64,000 nucleotides of DNA, taken from assembly GCF_007828035.1 (NCBI RefSeq), contig NZ_VITV01000004.1, forward strand, positions 77,559-141,558, given 5' to 3'. A program made the position numbers and the translations under genes. The stretch is from Nitrospirillum amazonense. Lineage in GTDB: Bacteria; Pseudomonadota; Alphaproteobacteria; Azospirillales; Azospirillaceae. The notes under the pieces were generated by a model that did no database searches, was not told the origin of the DNA, and was given only the letters and a program-made list of their open reading frames with translations. This document shows positions 14,156-23,705 of this stretch, in pieces. Position 1 is the stretch's first letter; every line of letters begins with the position of its first letter.

Positions 14156-15883
14156 ATGAGCGATCAGAAGAACCTGTTCATCACCATCGGCCTGTCGGCC
14201 GCCATCCTGCTGGGCTTCCACTTCTTCTATGAGGCGCCGCGCCAGCGCGCCCTGCAGGAGGCGAAAGCCAGGCAGGAAGCGGCGCAAGCCCTGGCCGCCC
14301 CACCAGCCCCCGGGGCCGCCCCCACGGGCGCGCCCGGCGCCGTCGCCTCCGGCGGTGTGGCCGACGCCCTGCGCGACCGCGCCACGGTGCTGGGCGAAGG
14401 GCAGCGCATCACCATCCGCACCCCCCGCCTGGCCGGCAGCCTGAACCTGCGCGGCGGCCGCTTCGACGACCTCAGCCTGCAGGACTACCGCGAGACGGTG
14501 GACAAGAGCAGCCCGGCCGTCACCCTGCTGTCGCCCAGCGGCGCCCCCGGCGCCTTCTTCGCCGAATACGGCTGGACCGCCAACGGCGCCGCCGTCCCGG
14601 GCCCCACCACCGAGTGGCAGGCCGCCGACCAGGGTGATCTGACGCCCGAGCATCCCATCACCCTGCGTTGGGACAACGGCCAGGGCCTGACGTTCGAGCG
14701 CACGGTGGCCGTCGACGCCAATTACATGTTCAGCATCACCCAGAAGGTGACGAACAACGGCGCCGCCGCCGTCACCCTTTACCCCTACGCCCGCATCGCG
14801 CGGGCCAGCCACCCGACGCTGGTCGGTTCCTACATGCTGCACGAGGGCCCCATCGGCCTGATGGACGGCACGCTGAAGGAGATCAGCTACAAGGATGTGG
14901 CGGGCGAAACCTCCAAGTCCTTCGACACCAAGGGCGGCTGGCTGGGCATCACCGACAAGTACTGGCTGGTCAGCCTGGTGCCGGACCAGGCCAAGAGCCT
15001 GACGGCCCACGTCACCCATCAGGAAAAGGGCGACCTGTACCAGACCGACTATGCCGAGCCGTCGGTGACGCTGGAGGCCGGGCAGAGCACGGAGAGCAGC
15101 GAACGCCTGTTCGCCGGCGCCAAGGAGATGAAGCTGCTGGACAGCTACCAGGATGACCAGCACATCCCGCTGTTCAACCGGGCCATCGACTTCGGCCACC
15201 TGTGGTTCCTGACCATGCCGTTCTCGCTGGCGCTGGACTTCTTCGGCCGCCTGCTGGGCAACTTCGGCCTGGGCATCATGCTGTTCACCATCTGCCTGCG
15301 CACGCTGATGTTCCCGCTGGCGCAGAAGCAGTTCCGCAGTGCGGCCAAGATGAAGAAGCTGCAGCCGCAGGTGGAGGCCATCCGCAAGCGCGCCGGCGAC
15401 GACAAGCAGAAGGCGTCCATCGAGATGATGGCGCTGTACAAGAAAGAGGGCGCCAACCCCATGACGGGCTGCCTGCCCGTCCTGATCCAGATGCCCATCT
15501 TCTGGTCGCTGTATAAGGTGCTGTCGGTCACCATCGAGATGCGGCACGCGCCCTTCTTCGGCTGGATCCATGACCTGTCGGCGCCTGATCCGACCAGCCT
15601 GTTCAACCTGTTCGGCCTGCTGCCCTTCGCCCCGCCCGCCTTCCTGCACCTGGGCGTCTGGCCCATCCTGCTGGGCGGCACCATGTTCCTGCTGCAGAAG
15701 ATGACGCCCACCCCGGGCATGGATCCGACGCAGCAGAAGGTGATGATGACCATGCCCCTGGTCTTCACCTGGATGATGGGCTCCCTGCCCGCCGGCCTGG
15801 TGATCTACTATGTGTGGTCCAACCTGTTCAGCGTGACGCAGCAGTACGTGCTGATGCGCCGCATGGGTGTGAAGCCGACTTAA
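14156..15883 (+). CDS. yidC: Membrane protein insertase YidC
   Basis: This 575-residue YidC/Oxa1 insertase has an N-terminal membrane helix (NLFITIGLSAAILLGFHFFYE), a large periplasmic beta domain (about 60-350), then the conserved five-helix core. Recognisable core segments are LMFPLAQKQFRSAAKMKKLQP, GCLPVLIQMPIFWSLYKVL and GLVIYYVWSNLFSVTQQYVL. The frame is open upstream to 13967, but ATG 14156 begins the membrane anchor and follows GGAAG. A Pro/Ala linker lies at about 45-65. It is the last gene of the rpmH cluster and is followed directly by repeat copy D. Confidence 0.96.
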   Translation: MSDQKNLFITIGLSAAILLGFHFFYEAPRQRALQEAKARQEAAQALAAPPAPGAAPTGAPGAVASGGVADALRDRATVLGEGQRITIRTPRLAGSLNLRGGRFDDLSLQDYRETVDKSSPAVTLLSPSGAPGAFFAEYGWTANGAAVPGPTTEWQAADQGDLTPEHPITLRWDNGQGLTFERTVAVDANYMFSITQKVTNNGAAAVTLYPYARIARASHPTLVGSYMLHEGPIGLMDGTLKEISYKDVAGETSKSFDTKGGWLGITDKYWLVSLVPDQAKSLTAHVTHQEKGDLYQTDYAEPSVTLEAGQSTESSERLFAGAKEMKLLDSYQDDQHIPLFNRAIDFGHLWFLTMPFSLALDFFGRLLGNFGLGIMLFTICLRTLMFPLAQKQFRSAAKMKKLQPQVEAIRKRAGDDKQKASIEMMALYKKEGANPMTGCLPVLIQMPIFWSLYKVLSVTIEMRHAPFFGWIHDLSAPDPTSLFNLFGLLPFAPPAFLHLGVWPILLGGTMFLLQKMTPTPGMDPTQQKVMMTMPLVFTWMMGSLPAGLVIYYVWSNLFSVTQQYVLMRRMGVKPT

Positions 15884-15888
15884 AGGCG

Positions 15889-16005
15889 CCCTCAAGCGCC
15901 GGGCGGCCGCATCCGCGGCCTTGGCTTCCTCGCTCCGCCCTGCGGTACTCGCTCCGGCGGACGCACTTGCGTCCTACAACGGCATGCGGCGTGGCCGCAC
16001 ACCGT
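15889..16005 (-). repeat. Dispersed hairpin repeat, copy D
   Basis: It starts 6 nt after the yidC stop. Stems are GGCCGC-ATCC-GCGGCC (15905-15920), GGACGCA-CT-TGCGTCC (15959-15974) and an outer 12-bp stem about 15979-16005 that includes two G-U wobbles. The middle stem differs from copy E by a paired change (A-T for G-C), which keeps pairing. Orientation is opposite to copies A to C. Confidence 0.75.
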
Positions 16006-16094
16006 TGATGTAAGACCTGTTTTCATACGGCCGGGGGCATGGGACAAGGTTCCATGCCCCCGCGCCATTTCCAGATCGTGAGAGAGTACGGCCC

Positions 16095-16760
16095 ATGGCC
16101 ATCCAGCTGCCCCCCCTGCCCGCCCTGACCCCCATCTCGCCCGAGGCGCTGGAGCAGGGACGCCTGCTGTTCGCCAAGGAGTGCGAGTTCAAGTGGGGTG
16201 CTTCGGCCAAGGACAACCTGCCGCCGCAGGGCTTGCCGGAAGTGGCCTTCGCCGGCCGGTCCAACGTGGGCAAGTCCAGCCTGGTGAACGCCCTGACCGG
16301 CCGCAAGACCCTGGCCCGCACCTCTCACACGCCGGGCCGGACCCAGCAGCTGAACTTCTTCGACCTGGGCGACCGGCTGTCGCTGGTGGACATGCCGGGC
16401 TACGGCTACGCCAAGGAAAGCAAGGACAAGGTGGAGGCGTGGAACGAGTTCGTGCGCGCCTATCTGAAGGGGCGGGTGACCCTGCGTCGCTGCTGCCTGC
16501 TGATCGACAGCCGCCACGGCTTCAAGCCCATCGACATGGAGGTCATGGGCATGCTGGACAATGCCGCCGTCGTCTACCAGGTGGTTCTGACCAAGACCGA
16601 CAAGCTGACGCGCCAGGCATTGAACCACGTGCACGCCGCCACCCAGGCCGCGATCAAGAAGCACCCCGCCGCCCATCCCGAGGTGCTGTTCACCAGCAGC
16701 GAGACGGGCCAGGGCGTGCCGGAACTGCGGGCCAGCCTGGCGGCTTTAGCCAATCCGTAA
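16095..16760 (+). CDS. yihA: YihA/EngB ribosome-biogenesis GTPase
   Basis: This 221-residue EngB-type GTPase acts in late 50S assembly. G-motifs are clear: G1 GRSNVGKSS, switch region [12 protein letters not shown]3 DMPGYGYA, G4 TKTD and G5 SSETGQG. The first 45 residues are a family-typical extension. It lies 212 nt after yidC, with repeat D between them, and its promoter is not obvious. Confidence 0.95.
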   Translation: MAIQLPPLPALTPISPEALEQGRLLFAKECEFKWGASAKDNLPPQGLPEVAFAGRSNVGKSSLVNALTGRKTLARTSHTPGRTQQLNFFDLGDRLSLVDMPGYGYAKESKDKVEAWNEFVRAYLKGRVTLRRCCLLIDSRHGFKPIDMEVMGMLDNAAVVYQVVLTKTDKLTRQALNHVHAATQAAIKKHPAAHPEVLFTSSETGQGVPELRASLAALANP

Positions 16761-16891
16761 CACGCACGGACGGCCGGCACCGCTATGCTGGTCCCCATCG
16801 CCGCACCGGCCGTAACGGGGGATTGCCCCAGGGCCGGGTCGGGTATAGATACGAACCGCCCTTCCATTCCCGTGACACGGATCCCGAGCCG

Positions 16892-17818
16892 ATGACCGCT
16901 GCCACCGCCGCTTCCTCCTCCCTGGCCGCCTCCCGTGAGGAGTGGCTGGGCAAGGCCCTGACCCTGTCGGAAGCGCTGCCCTACATGCGCCGCTACGCCG
17001 GCCAGACCTTCGTCGTGAAGTATGGCGGCCACGCCATGGGCGACGAGCGCCTGGGCGAGATGTTCGCCCGTGACATCGTCCTGCTGAAGCAGGTGGGCAT
17101 CAACCCCATCGTGGTGCACGGCGGCGGGCCGCAGATCGGCCAGATGCTGGACCGGCTGAAGATCAAATCGGAATTCATCGACGGCCTGCGCGTCACCGAC
17201 AAGGAGACGGTCGAGATCGTCGAGATGGTGCTGTCCGGCTCCATCAACAAGCAGCTGGTGCAGCTGATCAACGACCAGGGCGGCCAGGCCATTGGCCTGT
17301 CGGGCAAGGACGGCAACCTGATCGAGGCCCGCAAGGTCATGCGCACCAAGCGCGACCCCGACAGCAACATCGAGCGGGTGCTGGACCTGGGCTTCGTGGG
17401 TGACCCCTTCAACGTCAACCCGGGCATGATCCGCCGCATCCAGGACGCCGGCCTGATCCCGGTCATCGCCCCCATCGGCTTCGGCCCGCATGGTGAGACC
17501 TTCAACATCAACGCCGACACCGCCGCCGGTGCCGTGGCCGCCGCCATGAACGCCAAGCGCCTGCTGCTGCTGACCGACGTGGCCGGCGTGCTGAACAAGG
17601 ACAAGGCCCTGATCCCCGAGCTGTCGGTGGAACAGGCCAAGACCCTGATCGCCGACGGCACCGCCAGCGGCGGCATGATCCCCAAGATCGAGACCTGCGT
17701 GCAGGCGGTGGAAAAGGGCGTCGATGCCGCCGTCATCCTGGACGGCCGCGTGCCCCACGCCATCCTCATGGAAATCTTCACCGAGGGCGGCGCCGGCACA
17801 CTCATCGGCCACAAGTAA
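16892..17818 (+). CDS. argB: Acetylglutamate kinase
   Basis: The product (308 residues) phosphorylates N-acetylglutamate in arginine synthesis. Family motifs are [27 protein letters not shown], and the C-terminal [20 protein letters not shown] and [18 protein letters not shown]. The N-terminal ~30 residues with [16 protein letters not shown] suggest the arginine-sensitive hexameric class. The frame is open upstream, but ATG 16892 is the only start that fits the family. A strong terminator follows. Confidence 0.95.
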   Translation: MTAATAASSSLAASREEWLGKALTLSEALPYMRRYAGQTFVVKYGGHAMGDERLGEMFARDIVLLKQVGINPIVVHGGGPQIGQMLDRLKIKSEFIDGLRVTDKETVEIVEMVLSGSINKQLVQLINDQGGQAIGLSGKDGNLIEARKVMRTKRDPDSNIERVLDLGFVGDPFNVNPGMIRRIQDAGLIPVIAPIGFGPHGETFNINADTAAGAVAAAMNAKRLLLLTDVAGVLNKDKALIPELSVEQAKTLIADGTASGGMIPKIETCVQAVEKGVDAAVILDGRVPHAILMEIFTEGGAGTLIGHK

Positions 17819-17843
17819 GCGCCCCCACGGTCCTTGAAGCGTG

Positions 17844-17876
17844 AAACGCCGGGTGGAGTGATCCGCCCGGCGTTTT
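17844..17876 (+). terminator. Terminator after argB
   Basis: AAACGCCGGG (17844-17853) pairs perfectly with CCCGGCGTTT (17866-17875), the second arm running into TTTT. It is a textbook rho-independent terminator and seals off the following Abi gene. Confidence 0.85.
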
Positions 17877-17942
17877 GCATTTTGAATAGGCAGCGGCTCA
17901 GAATTCCGCCCCCTCGCCTGTGGATAAAGCTCTGCCGTTGCA

Positions 17943-17948
17943 TACAAT
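17943..17948 (+). promoter_or_regulatory. -10 element TACAAT directly before the Abi gene
   Basis: TACAAT matches five of six bases of the -10 consensus and ends 6 nt before ATG 17955. Transcription would begin at or next to the ATG, giving a leaderless mRNA; there is also no Shine-Dalgarno sequence. The -35 region is weak. Confidence 0.4.
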
Positions 17949-17954
17949 CAACGG

Positions 17955-18752
17955 ATGAGCTCTGACATCTTTGACTCTCCTCGCCGCAACCCTGTCGCGG
18001 AGCTGCCTTTGGAAAGGCTTGAGAGGGCCATGGCCTTGCGCAATGGCCTCATCTCTCTATGCGAAGGGCAGGGGAAAATGGTCGACGAGGTTTATCGGGT
18101 CCTTCGTCTAGAATTTATGAATGACCCAACAACAAAAACTTTAGTTCCTCAATTCGTACGGTCAGCCCACGACACGGGATCTATGTGGGCATTCCTGAAA
18201 TCTCATTCCGGCCAGTGGGCGCCACGCCGCCAATTCGTCCGCGATCAGTTCGTAAGCCTAATCAACTATTTGGAATCCGGTGCGTCTCCTGCGGATTTCC
18301 TAATTTCAGACACGCTCATCAGTTTTGACGCTCAAGGCGTTACTGACGCATGGCAGAAGGCACTATCGAGGCGCGAAACTGACCCTAGTGGAGCAGTTAC
18401 CTCCGCGAGGACGCTTCTAGAAAGTGTATGCAAGCACATACTGGAGGATGACACGGGTGCCGCTCTGTACAGCCCGAATGACGATCTGCCTAAGCTTTAC
18501 AAGTTCGCATCAGAACGGCTGAATATCGCGCCATCTCAACACTCAGAAGAAGTGTTCCGGCGTATCTTAGGAAGCGTCTCGAGCGTCGTTGAAGGACTCG
18601 GCGCACTACGTAATAAGATCGGTGATGCGCATGATCCAGGTAGGAAGCGATTCAAGGTAGCTCCTCGACATGCTGCGCTCGCTGTAAACCTTGCTGGCAG
18701 CATGGCGTTATTCTTGGTCGAAACCGCCAACGCTCGCAGTCAGCGCAGCTAG
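17955..18752 (+). CDS. Abortive-infection family protein (Abi_C domain)
   Basis: The C-terminal third of this 265-residue protein matches the Abi_C family seen in phage-defence proteins: SAVTSARTLLESVCKHIL-type opening (here GAVTSARTLLESVCKHIL), VVEGLGALRNKIGDAHDPG, then RHAALAVNLAGSMALFLVET. The N-terminal half is helical and I do not recognise it. The predicted role is phage-triggered abortive infection, from family membership only. Base composition stands out: sampled lines are 47% and 58% GC against about 70% around it, and codons are much more AT-ended. It sits alone between the argB terminator and a convergent gene 4 nt away, so it looks like a recent insertion. Confidence 0.75.
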   Translation: MSSDIFDSPRRNPVAELPLERLERAMALRNGLISLCEGQGKMVDEVYRVLRLEFMNDPTTKTLVPQFVRSAHDTGSMWAFLKSHSGQWAPRRQFVRDQFVSLINYLESGASPADFLISDTLISFDAQGVTDAWQKALSRRETDPSGAVTSARTLLESVCKHILEDDTGAALYSPNDDLPKLYKFASERLNIAPSQHSEEVFRRILGSVSSVVEGLGALRNKIGDAHDPGRKRFKVAPRHAALAVNLAGSMALFLVETANARSQRS

Positions 18753-18756
18753 CCGA

Positions 18757-20004
18757 TCACTCAACCCCAAAAAATTCCAGCTGCCACTTCATCTCGTCGT
18801 CCGTCATGGGGTATTTGGTACCCTCGCGGGCGTTCAGCACATTGGACGGGGGGATCTGGGCCAGGCGCATCTGCACCTGGCGGGCGGCGCGCATGGTCAG
18901 CTTTGCCTTCCAGCACAGGGCGGTGACGCCGCGCGGGCTCTGGCCGGCGATGATCTTTTCCACGATGGGCAGGGGCAGGCCGGACAGCAGCGCCAGCGAG
19001 GCCATGACGAAGCCGCGGTCGCCTTGGCCCAGGGCCATCGTCACCGTATCCTCCGTCAGCTTCTTTTCCTTGTGCAGGCGCCGGGCCCGGTCGGCCGGGC
19101 GCTCCTTGGGGGCTTCCTCCTCATCCACCAGCCCGTTGCCGGTCGCGTTGCCCGCCTTGGCGGCGGGCAGGCGCTGGCGCACGGCCTGGGTGATCGCCTG
19201 GCGGGTTTCCGCCGGCAGGTCGCTGCGGCTTTCCAGCACCTTGACCAGGCTGTCGGTGACGAAGCCGGCGATGCGCGCGGCCGCCGCCGGCGGCAGGTGG
19301 GGGCGGCGCACCAGGGGGGCGTGCCAGGGCTCATGCTTGGGTGCGAGATCCAGGATGCGGTCCAGTGTCTCTTCCCGGATCTGGGCGCTGGCGTTGCCCA
19401 AGAGGCTGGCCACCGCCGCCTCGCGCTCCGTCTGCACGATGGCGTCGGACACGGCGACGCTGACGTCGGCACGCTCGGCGATGGCGCACAGGCGCTCATC
19501 CTCCGGCGCCCCGGCGATGATCTCCAGCAGGTCGTCGTCGGTCAGGATGGGGGAGTGGCGCAGGACGGGACCGGAGATGGAGGCATCCAGGTCGCGGGCC
19601 AGCTGCTGGATGACCGTGGGCGGGGCGTTGGGCATGTCCTTCAGCGCCGCCACCATGACGCCGCGCACCGCCACCGCCCGGTCGCGGGCCAGCGTCTCCA
19701 GGATCTGCAGGGTCATGCGCTCGATCTGCCCAACCCGGTCGGCGGACAGCGTGGGCACCAGGGCCGCGATCTTGGAGGCCAGGCCGCTGCGCACGCCCTC
19801 GTCCACGTCGGTGGACAGCATCATGTCCGCCTGGCGGGGCGTGGAACTGTTCAGCGCGATCTCCCGCCGCACCTCGGCGCTTTTGTCGGTCGCCAGCAGG
19901 TACAGGATTTCCGGCTGGGTCTCGGCGCGCGAGGCGACGAAACGCCGGTCGGCCGCGTCGCCGGTGGCCAGCTTCTTGGCGGTATCGTAGTCCAGTCCGC
20001 CCAT
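18757..20004 (-). CDS. DUF2336 family protein
   Basis: This 415-residue, almost entirely helical protein belongs to the alphaproteobacterial DUF2336 family, whose repeats resemble HEAT-type helical hairpins (VRREIALNSSTPRQADMMLS, VRSGLASKIAALVPTLS). The function is unknown. An acidic low-complexity linker (VDEEEAPKERPADRARR) separates the main part from a C-terminal helical segment. ATG 20004 overlaps the stop of the upstream diguanylate cyclase (TGATG), so the two are translationally coupled and probably act together in c-di-GMP signalling, which is inferred. Confidence 0.78.
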   Translation of the reverse strand: MGGLDYDTAKKLATGDAADRRFVASRAETQPEILYLLATDKSAEVRREIALNSSTPRQADMMLSTDVDEGVRSGLASKIAALVPTLSADRVGQIERMTLQILETLARDRAVAVRGVMVAALKDMPNAPPTVIQQLARDLDASISGPVLRHSPILTDDDLLEIIAGAPEDERLCAIAERADVSVAVSDAIVQTEREAAVASLLGNASAQIREETLDRILDLAPKHEPWHAPLVRRPHLPPAAAARIAGFVTDSLVKVLESRSDLPAETRQAITQAVRQRLPAAKAGNATGNGLVDEEEAPKERPADRARRLHKEKKLTEDTVTMALGQGDRGFVMASLALLSGLPLPIVEKIIAGQSPRGVTALCWKAKLTMRAARQVQMRLAQIPPSNVLNAREGTKYPMTDDEMKWQLEFFGVE

Positions 20005-21722
20005 CACTCGTCCTTTTCCCCGGGACCCTCTTTCCCGGTGTCGTCACTATAGGCGGGCGACAGGCAGCGATGGCCCTTGCCCAGACGTTTGGCGGCGTAC
20101 ATGCCCTGGTCGCCGCGGTCCACCAGGCTTTGCACCGGCTCGCCTCCCCCGCCCAGGTGGACGGCCACGCCGATGGAGACGCCCAGCGGCTTCTCCGGGC
20201 CGGCCGACAGGGGGCGCAGGAATTCCGCAGCCTCGCGCAGCAGGCGGTCGGCCACCGACAGGGCCTGGGCCTCGTCCACGCGGTCGACCCACAGCACGAA
20301 TTCATCGCCGCCCAGGCGCCCCGCCAGGTCGCCCGGCCGCGCCATGCGGCGCAGCAAATCGCCCACGGCGCGCAGCACGTCGTCCCCGGCGGTGTGCCCC
20401 CGCAGGTCATTCACCGCCTTGAAGTTGTCCAGGTCGAAATACAGCAGGGCCGAGGCGCCACCGGTCTTGGCGCCCAGGCGCTGGCCCAGCAGTTCCATGA
20501 CCGTGCGGCGGTTGTACAGGCCGGTCAGGCCGTCGCGCTCCGACAGGGTTTTCAGCCGTTCCTGGTAGCGGGCCTGGGCGATGGCGGCGCCGACATGGTC
20601 GGCGATGGTGCGGGCCATGGACAAATCGTCGGCCGACCAGCCACCCTCTTTCGCGCCCACCCCAGGCCCATTGTCGGGAACCGTTTCGGGTGTGGGCCGC
20701 CATACCAGGACGGCGCCGTTGACCTCATGGCGGAACAGGGTGCGGGCGGCCAGCACGTCATAACCGGCGGCGGTGACCGTCACCGGCCCCTCGCTTTCCG
20801 CCGCCCGGTGGGGCAACTCGGCCAGCGTCGCCTCCAGCTCCGCCGGAATGTTTTCCGCCACGCCCACGGGGACGTAGTTGTCCGCCCCTTCGACCCGGGC
20901 GCGCAGGGCGGAGCCGGCGGCGCCGGTGGCGTTCACCGCCACGCCGGCCGCGATCTCCAGCGTGCGGGCGGGGTCGACGTCGTCACGGGTGGAGGAGACG
21001 ATGTAGCCCAGGTAGCGCTCGCGCAGGCGCACCTGGGCCAGTTCCATGGCGCGCAGCCGGGCGTCGGTGATGTCGCGGCAAGCGCCGCGGGCCCCGACCC
21101 ATTGCCCGTCCGGCCCCGTCAGCGGCAGGGCGGAGGAGATGAGGCAGGCGGGGCGGCCATCCGCCGCGCGCAGCCAGACCTCCACCCGCTCGATGGCGTC
21201 CCGCGCCTCGAACGGCGACAGGCCGTCGTCGAACTCCGGCAACAGGAAGTCGTTGGGGTGGCGCCCCACCAGGTCGTCCGGCCGATAGCCGATGGCCCCG
21301 GCGGGTGAGACGAAGGCGAAACGCCCGTCCGGCCCGGTTTCCCAGGCGAAGTCGCTGGAGATTTCCACCAGGTCCTTATAGCGCTGGCGCGACTCCGTCA
21401 GCGCCTGGCGCAGGCGGCGTTCCAGGGTGGCCATGCGCCCCAGCAGCAGGTACTGCGCGCGGCCCGCCCCGTCAGGGGGCAGCGACAGCGGCGTCCATTC
21501 CACCACCTCCTGGTCCGGCAGGGGGCTGGAGTGGGTGCCGGGCTGCAGCACGCCGCCATCCGCCACCCAGCGCGACAGCAGATCCAGCCAGCCGTCGTCA
21601 CGCAGCAGCAACTGGGCGCCCATCGGATTGGCGGCGGTGACCCGGCCCTCGGCATCGACCGCCAGCCCGGGACCGGCCCACCCCGTCAGCAACGCCTGGC
21701 CATCGATCAAATCGGAACCCAT
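20004..21722 (-). CDS. PAS-GGDEF diguanylate cyclase
   Basis: This 572-residue soluble signalling protein has an N-terminal PAS-like region (about 10-100), a coiled-coil stretch, a PAS domain with DISSDF-like opening (KDLVEISSDFAWETGPDGR) ending in RDITDARLRAMEL, a GAF-like region (about 235-400) and a GGDEF domain. The catalytic motif is intact (RLGGDEFVLWV), and YFDLDNFKAVND fits an active cyclase making c-di-GMP. ATG 21722 (GGGGG upstream) is preferred to a TTG 21 nt earlier. No transmembrane segment is seen. It is coupled to the DUF2336 gene. Confidence 0.88.
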   Translation of the reverse strand: MGSDLIDGQALLTGWAGPGLAVDAEGRVTAANPMGAQLLLRDDGWLDLLSRWVADGGVLQPGTHSSPLPDQEVVEWTPLSLPPDGAGRAQYLLLGRMATLERRLRQALTESRQRYKDLVEISSDFAWETGPDGRFAFVSPAGAIGYRPDDLVGRHPNDFLLPEFDDGLSPFEARDAIERVEVWLRAADGRPACLISSALPLTGPDGQWVGARGACRDITDARLRAMELAQVRLRERYLGYIVSSTRDDVDPARTLEIAAGVAVNATGAAGSALRARVEGADNYVPVGVAENIPAELEATLAELPHRAAESEGPVTVTAAGYDVLAARTLFRHEVNGAVLVWRPTPETVPDNGPGVGAKEGGWSADDLSMARTIADHVGAAIAQARYQERLKTLSERDGLTGLYNRRTVMELLGQRLGAKTGGASALLYFDLDNFKAVNDLRGHTAGDDVLRAVGDLLRRMARPGDLAGRLGGDEFVLWVDRVDEAQALSVADRLLREAAEFLRPLSAGPEKPLGVSIGVAVHLGGGGEPVQSLVDRGDQGMYAAKRLGKGHRCLSPAYSDDTGKEGPGEKDE

Positions 21723-21944
21723 GCCCCCGCCTCGCGCGCCCAACAGCCGCCCGCGCCCGCCAAGTCCTTGGGCTCAAATACCTGGACCGGCAAGCCCGCC
21801 TCCCCAAAGGAGTAGCTTACTCCCCGGATGGCGGCAACTGGCCCGGACGGGCACCCCGTGCCGCGTCAGGATAGGGTGCGGGCCCCGCCGGTGGTCAGTC
21901 GCGGCTTGCCCGGAACGGCCGGCGGGCCCATGGTGGGGGCCATG

Positions 21945-22691
21945 ATGACCGACACCGCCGCGCCCCTGACCGTCACCCCCGCCGACCATGCGCCCATGGG
22001 CAGCCCCTTCGCCCATGTCGACACCTGGATCTTCGACCTGGACAACACGCTGTATCCGGCGGCGTGCAACCTGTTCGCCCAGGTCGATGTGCGCATCGGC
22101 GCCTATATCGCCGAGGCCCTGGGCCTGGACGCCGACGCGGCCAAGCGCCTGCAGAAAGACTATTTCCGCCAGTACGGCACCAGCCTGCGCGGCCTGATGC
22201 TGAACCATGGGGTGCAGCCCGAACCCTTTCTGGACTATGTCCACGACATCGACGTCAGCGCCATTCTGCCGCAGCCGGCCATGGCGGAAAGCCTGGCGGC
22301 CTTGCCGGGGCGCAAGATCATCTACACCAACGGCTCGGCCGGCCATGCGGAGAACGTGATGCGGCGCCTGGGCGTGGCCGACCAGTTCCACGCCGTGTTC
22401 GATATCGTGGCCGCCGACTTCACCCCCAAACCGACCCCCGCCCCCTACGCCACGCTGATCCAGCGCCACGGCATCGACCCCACCCGCGCCGTGATGGTGG
22501 AGGACATCGCCCGCAACCTGGAACCGGCCCGGGCACTGGGGATGGCCACCGTGCTGGTGGAGACGGACTCGCCCTTTTCCCTGCCCAACCCCGACGCGCC
22601 GCCCGCGGCGTTGCCCTATGTGCAGCACCGCATCACCGACGTGCCCGCCTGGCTGGCCCAGGTGGTGGCTGACCTGGCCGGTCCCAAGTAG
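21945..22691 (+). CDS. HAD-family pyrimidine 5'-nucleotidase
   Basis: This 248-residue HAD hydrolase has motif I FDLDNTLYPA, motif II IIYTNGSAGHA, motif III lysine in FTPKPTP and motif IV VMVEDIARNLEPA. The DLDNTLYP-ACNLF signature is that of the SDT1/PHM8 subgroup, which dephosphorylates UMP and CMP. The frame is open from 21828; ATG 21945 is preferred because GGGGG lies about 8 nt upstream, and ATG 21942 is an equal alternative. It diverges from the cyclase gene and lies 163 nt before dapD. Confidence 0.85.
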   Translation: MTDTAAPLTVTPADHAPMGSPFAHVDTWIFDLDNTLYPAACNLFAQVDVRIGAYIAEALGLDADAAKRLQKDYFRQYGTSLRGLMLNHGVQPEPFLDYVHDIDVSAILPQPAMAESLAALPGRKIIYTNGSAGHAENVMRRLGVADQFHAVFDIVAADFTPKPTPAPYATLIQRHGIDPTRAVMVEDIARNLEPARALGMATVLVETDSPFSLPNPDAPPAALPYVQHRITDVPAWLAQVVADLAGPK

Positions 22692-22854
22692 GCCCGCCCA
22701 CGCAAGAATATGTCCGGGAGAGGCTGCTAAAGTAGGGTCTGGCCTGCCGCCGGGGGCGTTGACAGGGGTCGAAGCCCCCCGCCATTGTCCCCCCGCTTAA
22801 TCGGACACCTCCGCCCCCAAAGCCGCCGACCAGGCGCCATCCGGACGACGCCCC

Positions 22855-23700
<846 letters not shown>

Positions 23701-23705
23701 TCCCC

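Noticed and set aside
13775-15895. 706-codon minus-strand frame opposite yidC
   Set aside because: It is the complement of yidC, with no recognisable domain and biased composition.
17919-17927. A perfect DnaA box (TGTGGATAA)
   Set aside because: It is single; no cluster of boxes, AT-rich unwinding region, dnaA, or partition genes lie around it. One 9-mer match in 64 kb can be chance.
17955-18752. Abi gene as part of a prophage or integrative island
   Set aside because: No integrase, tRNA, direct repeats or other mobile genes are visible at its borders; only the single gene differs in composition.
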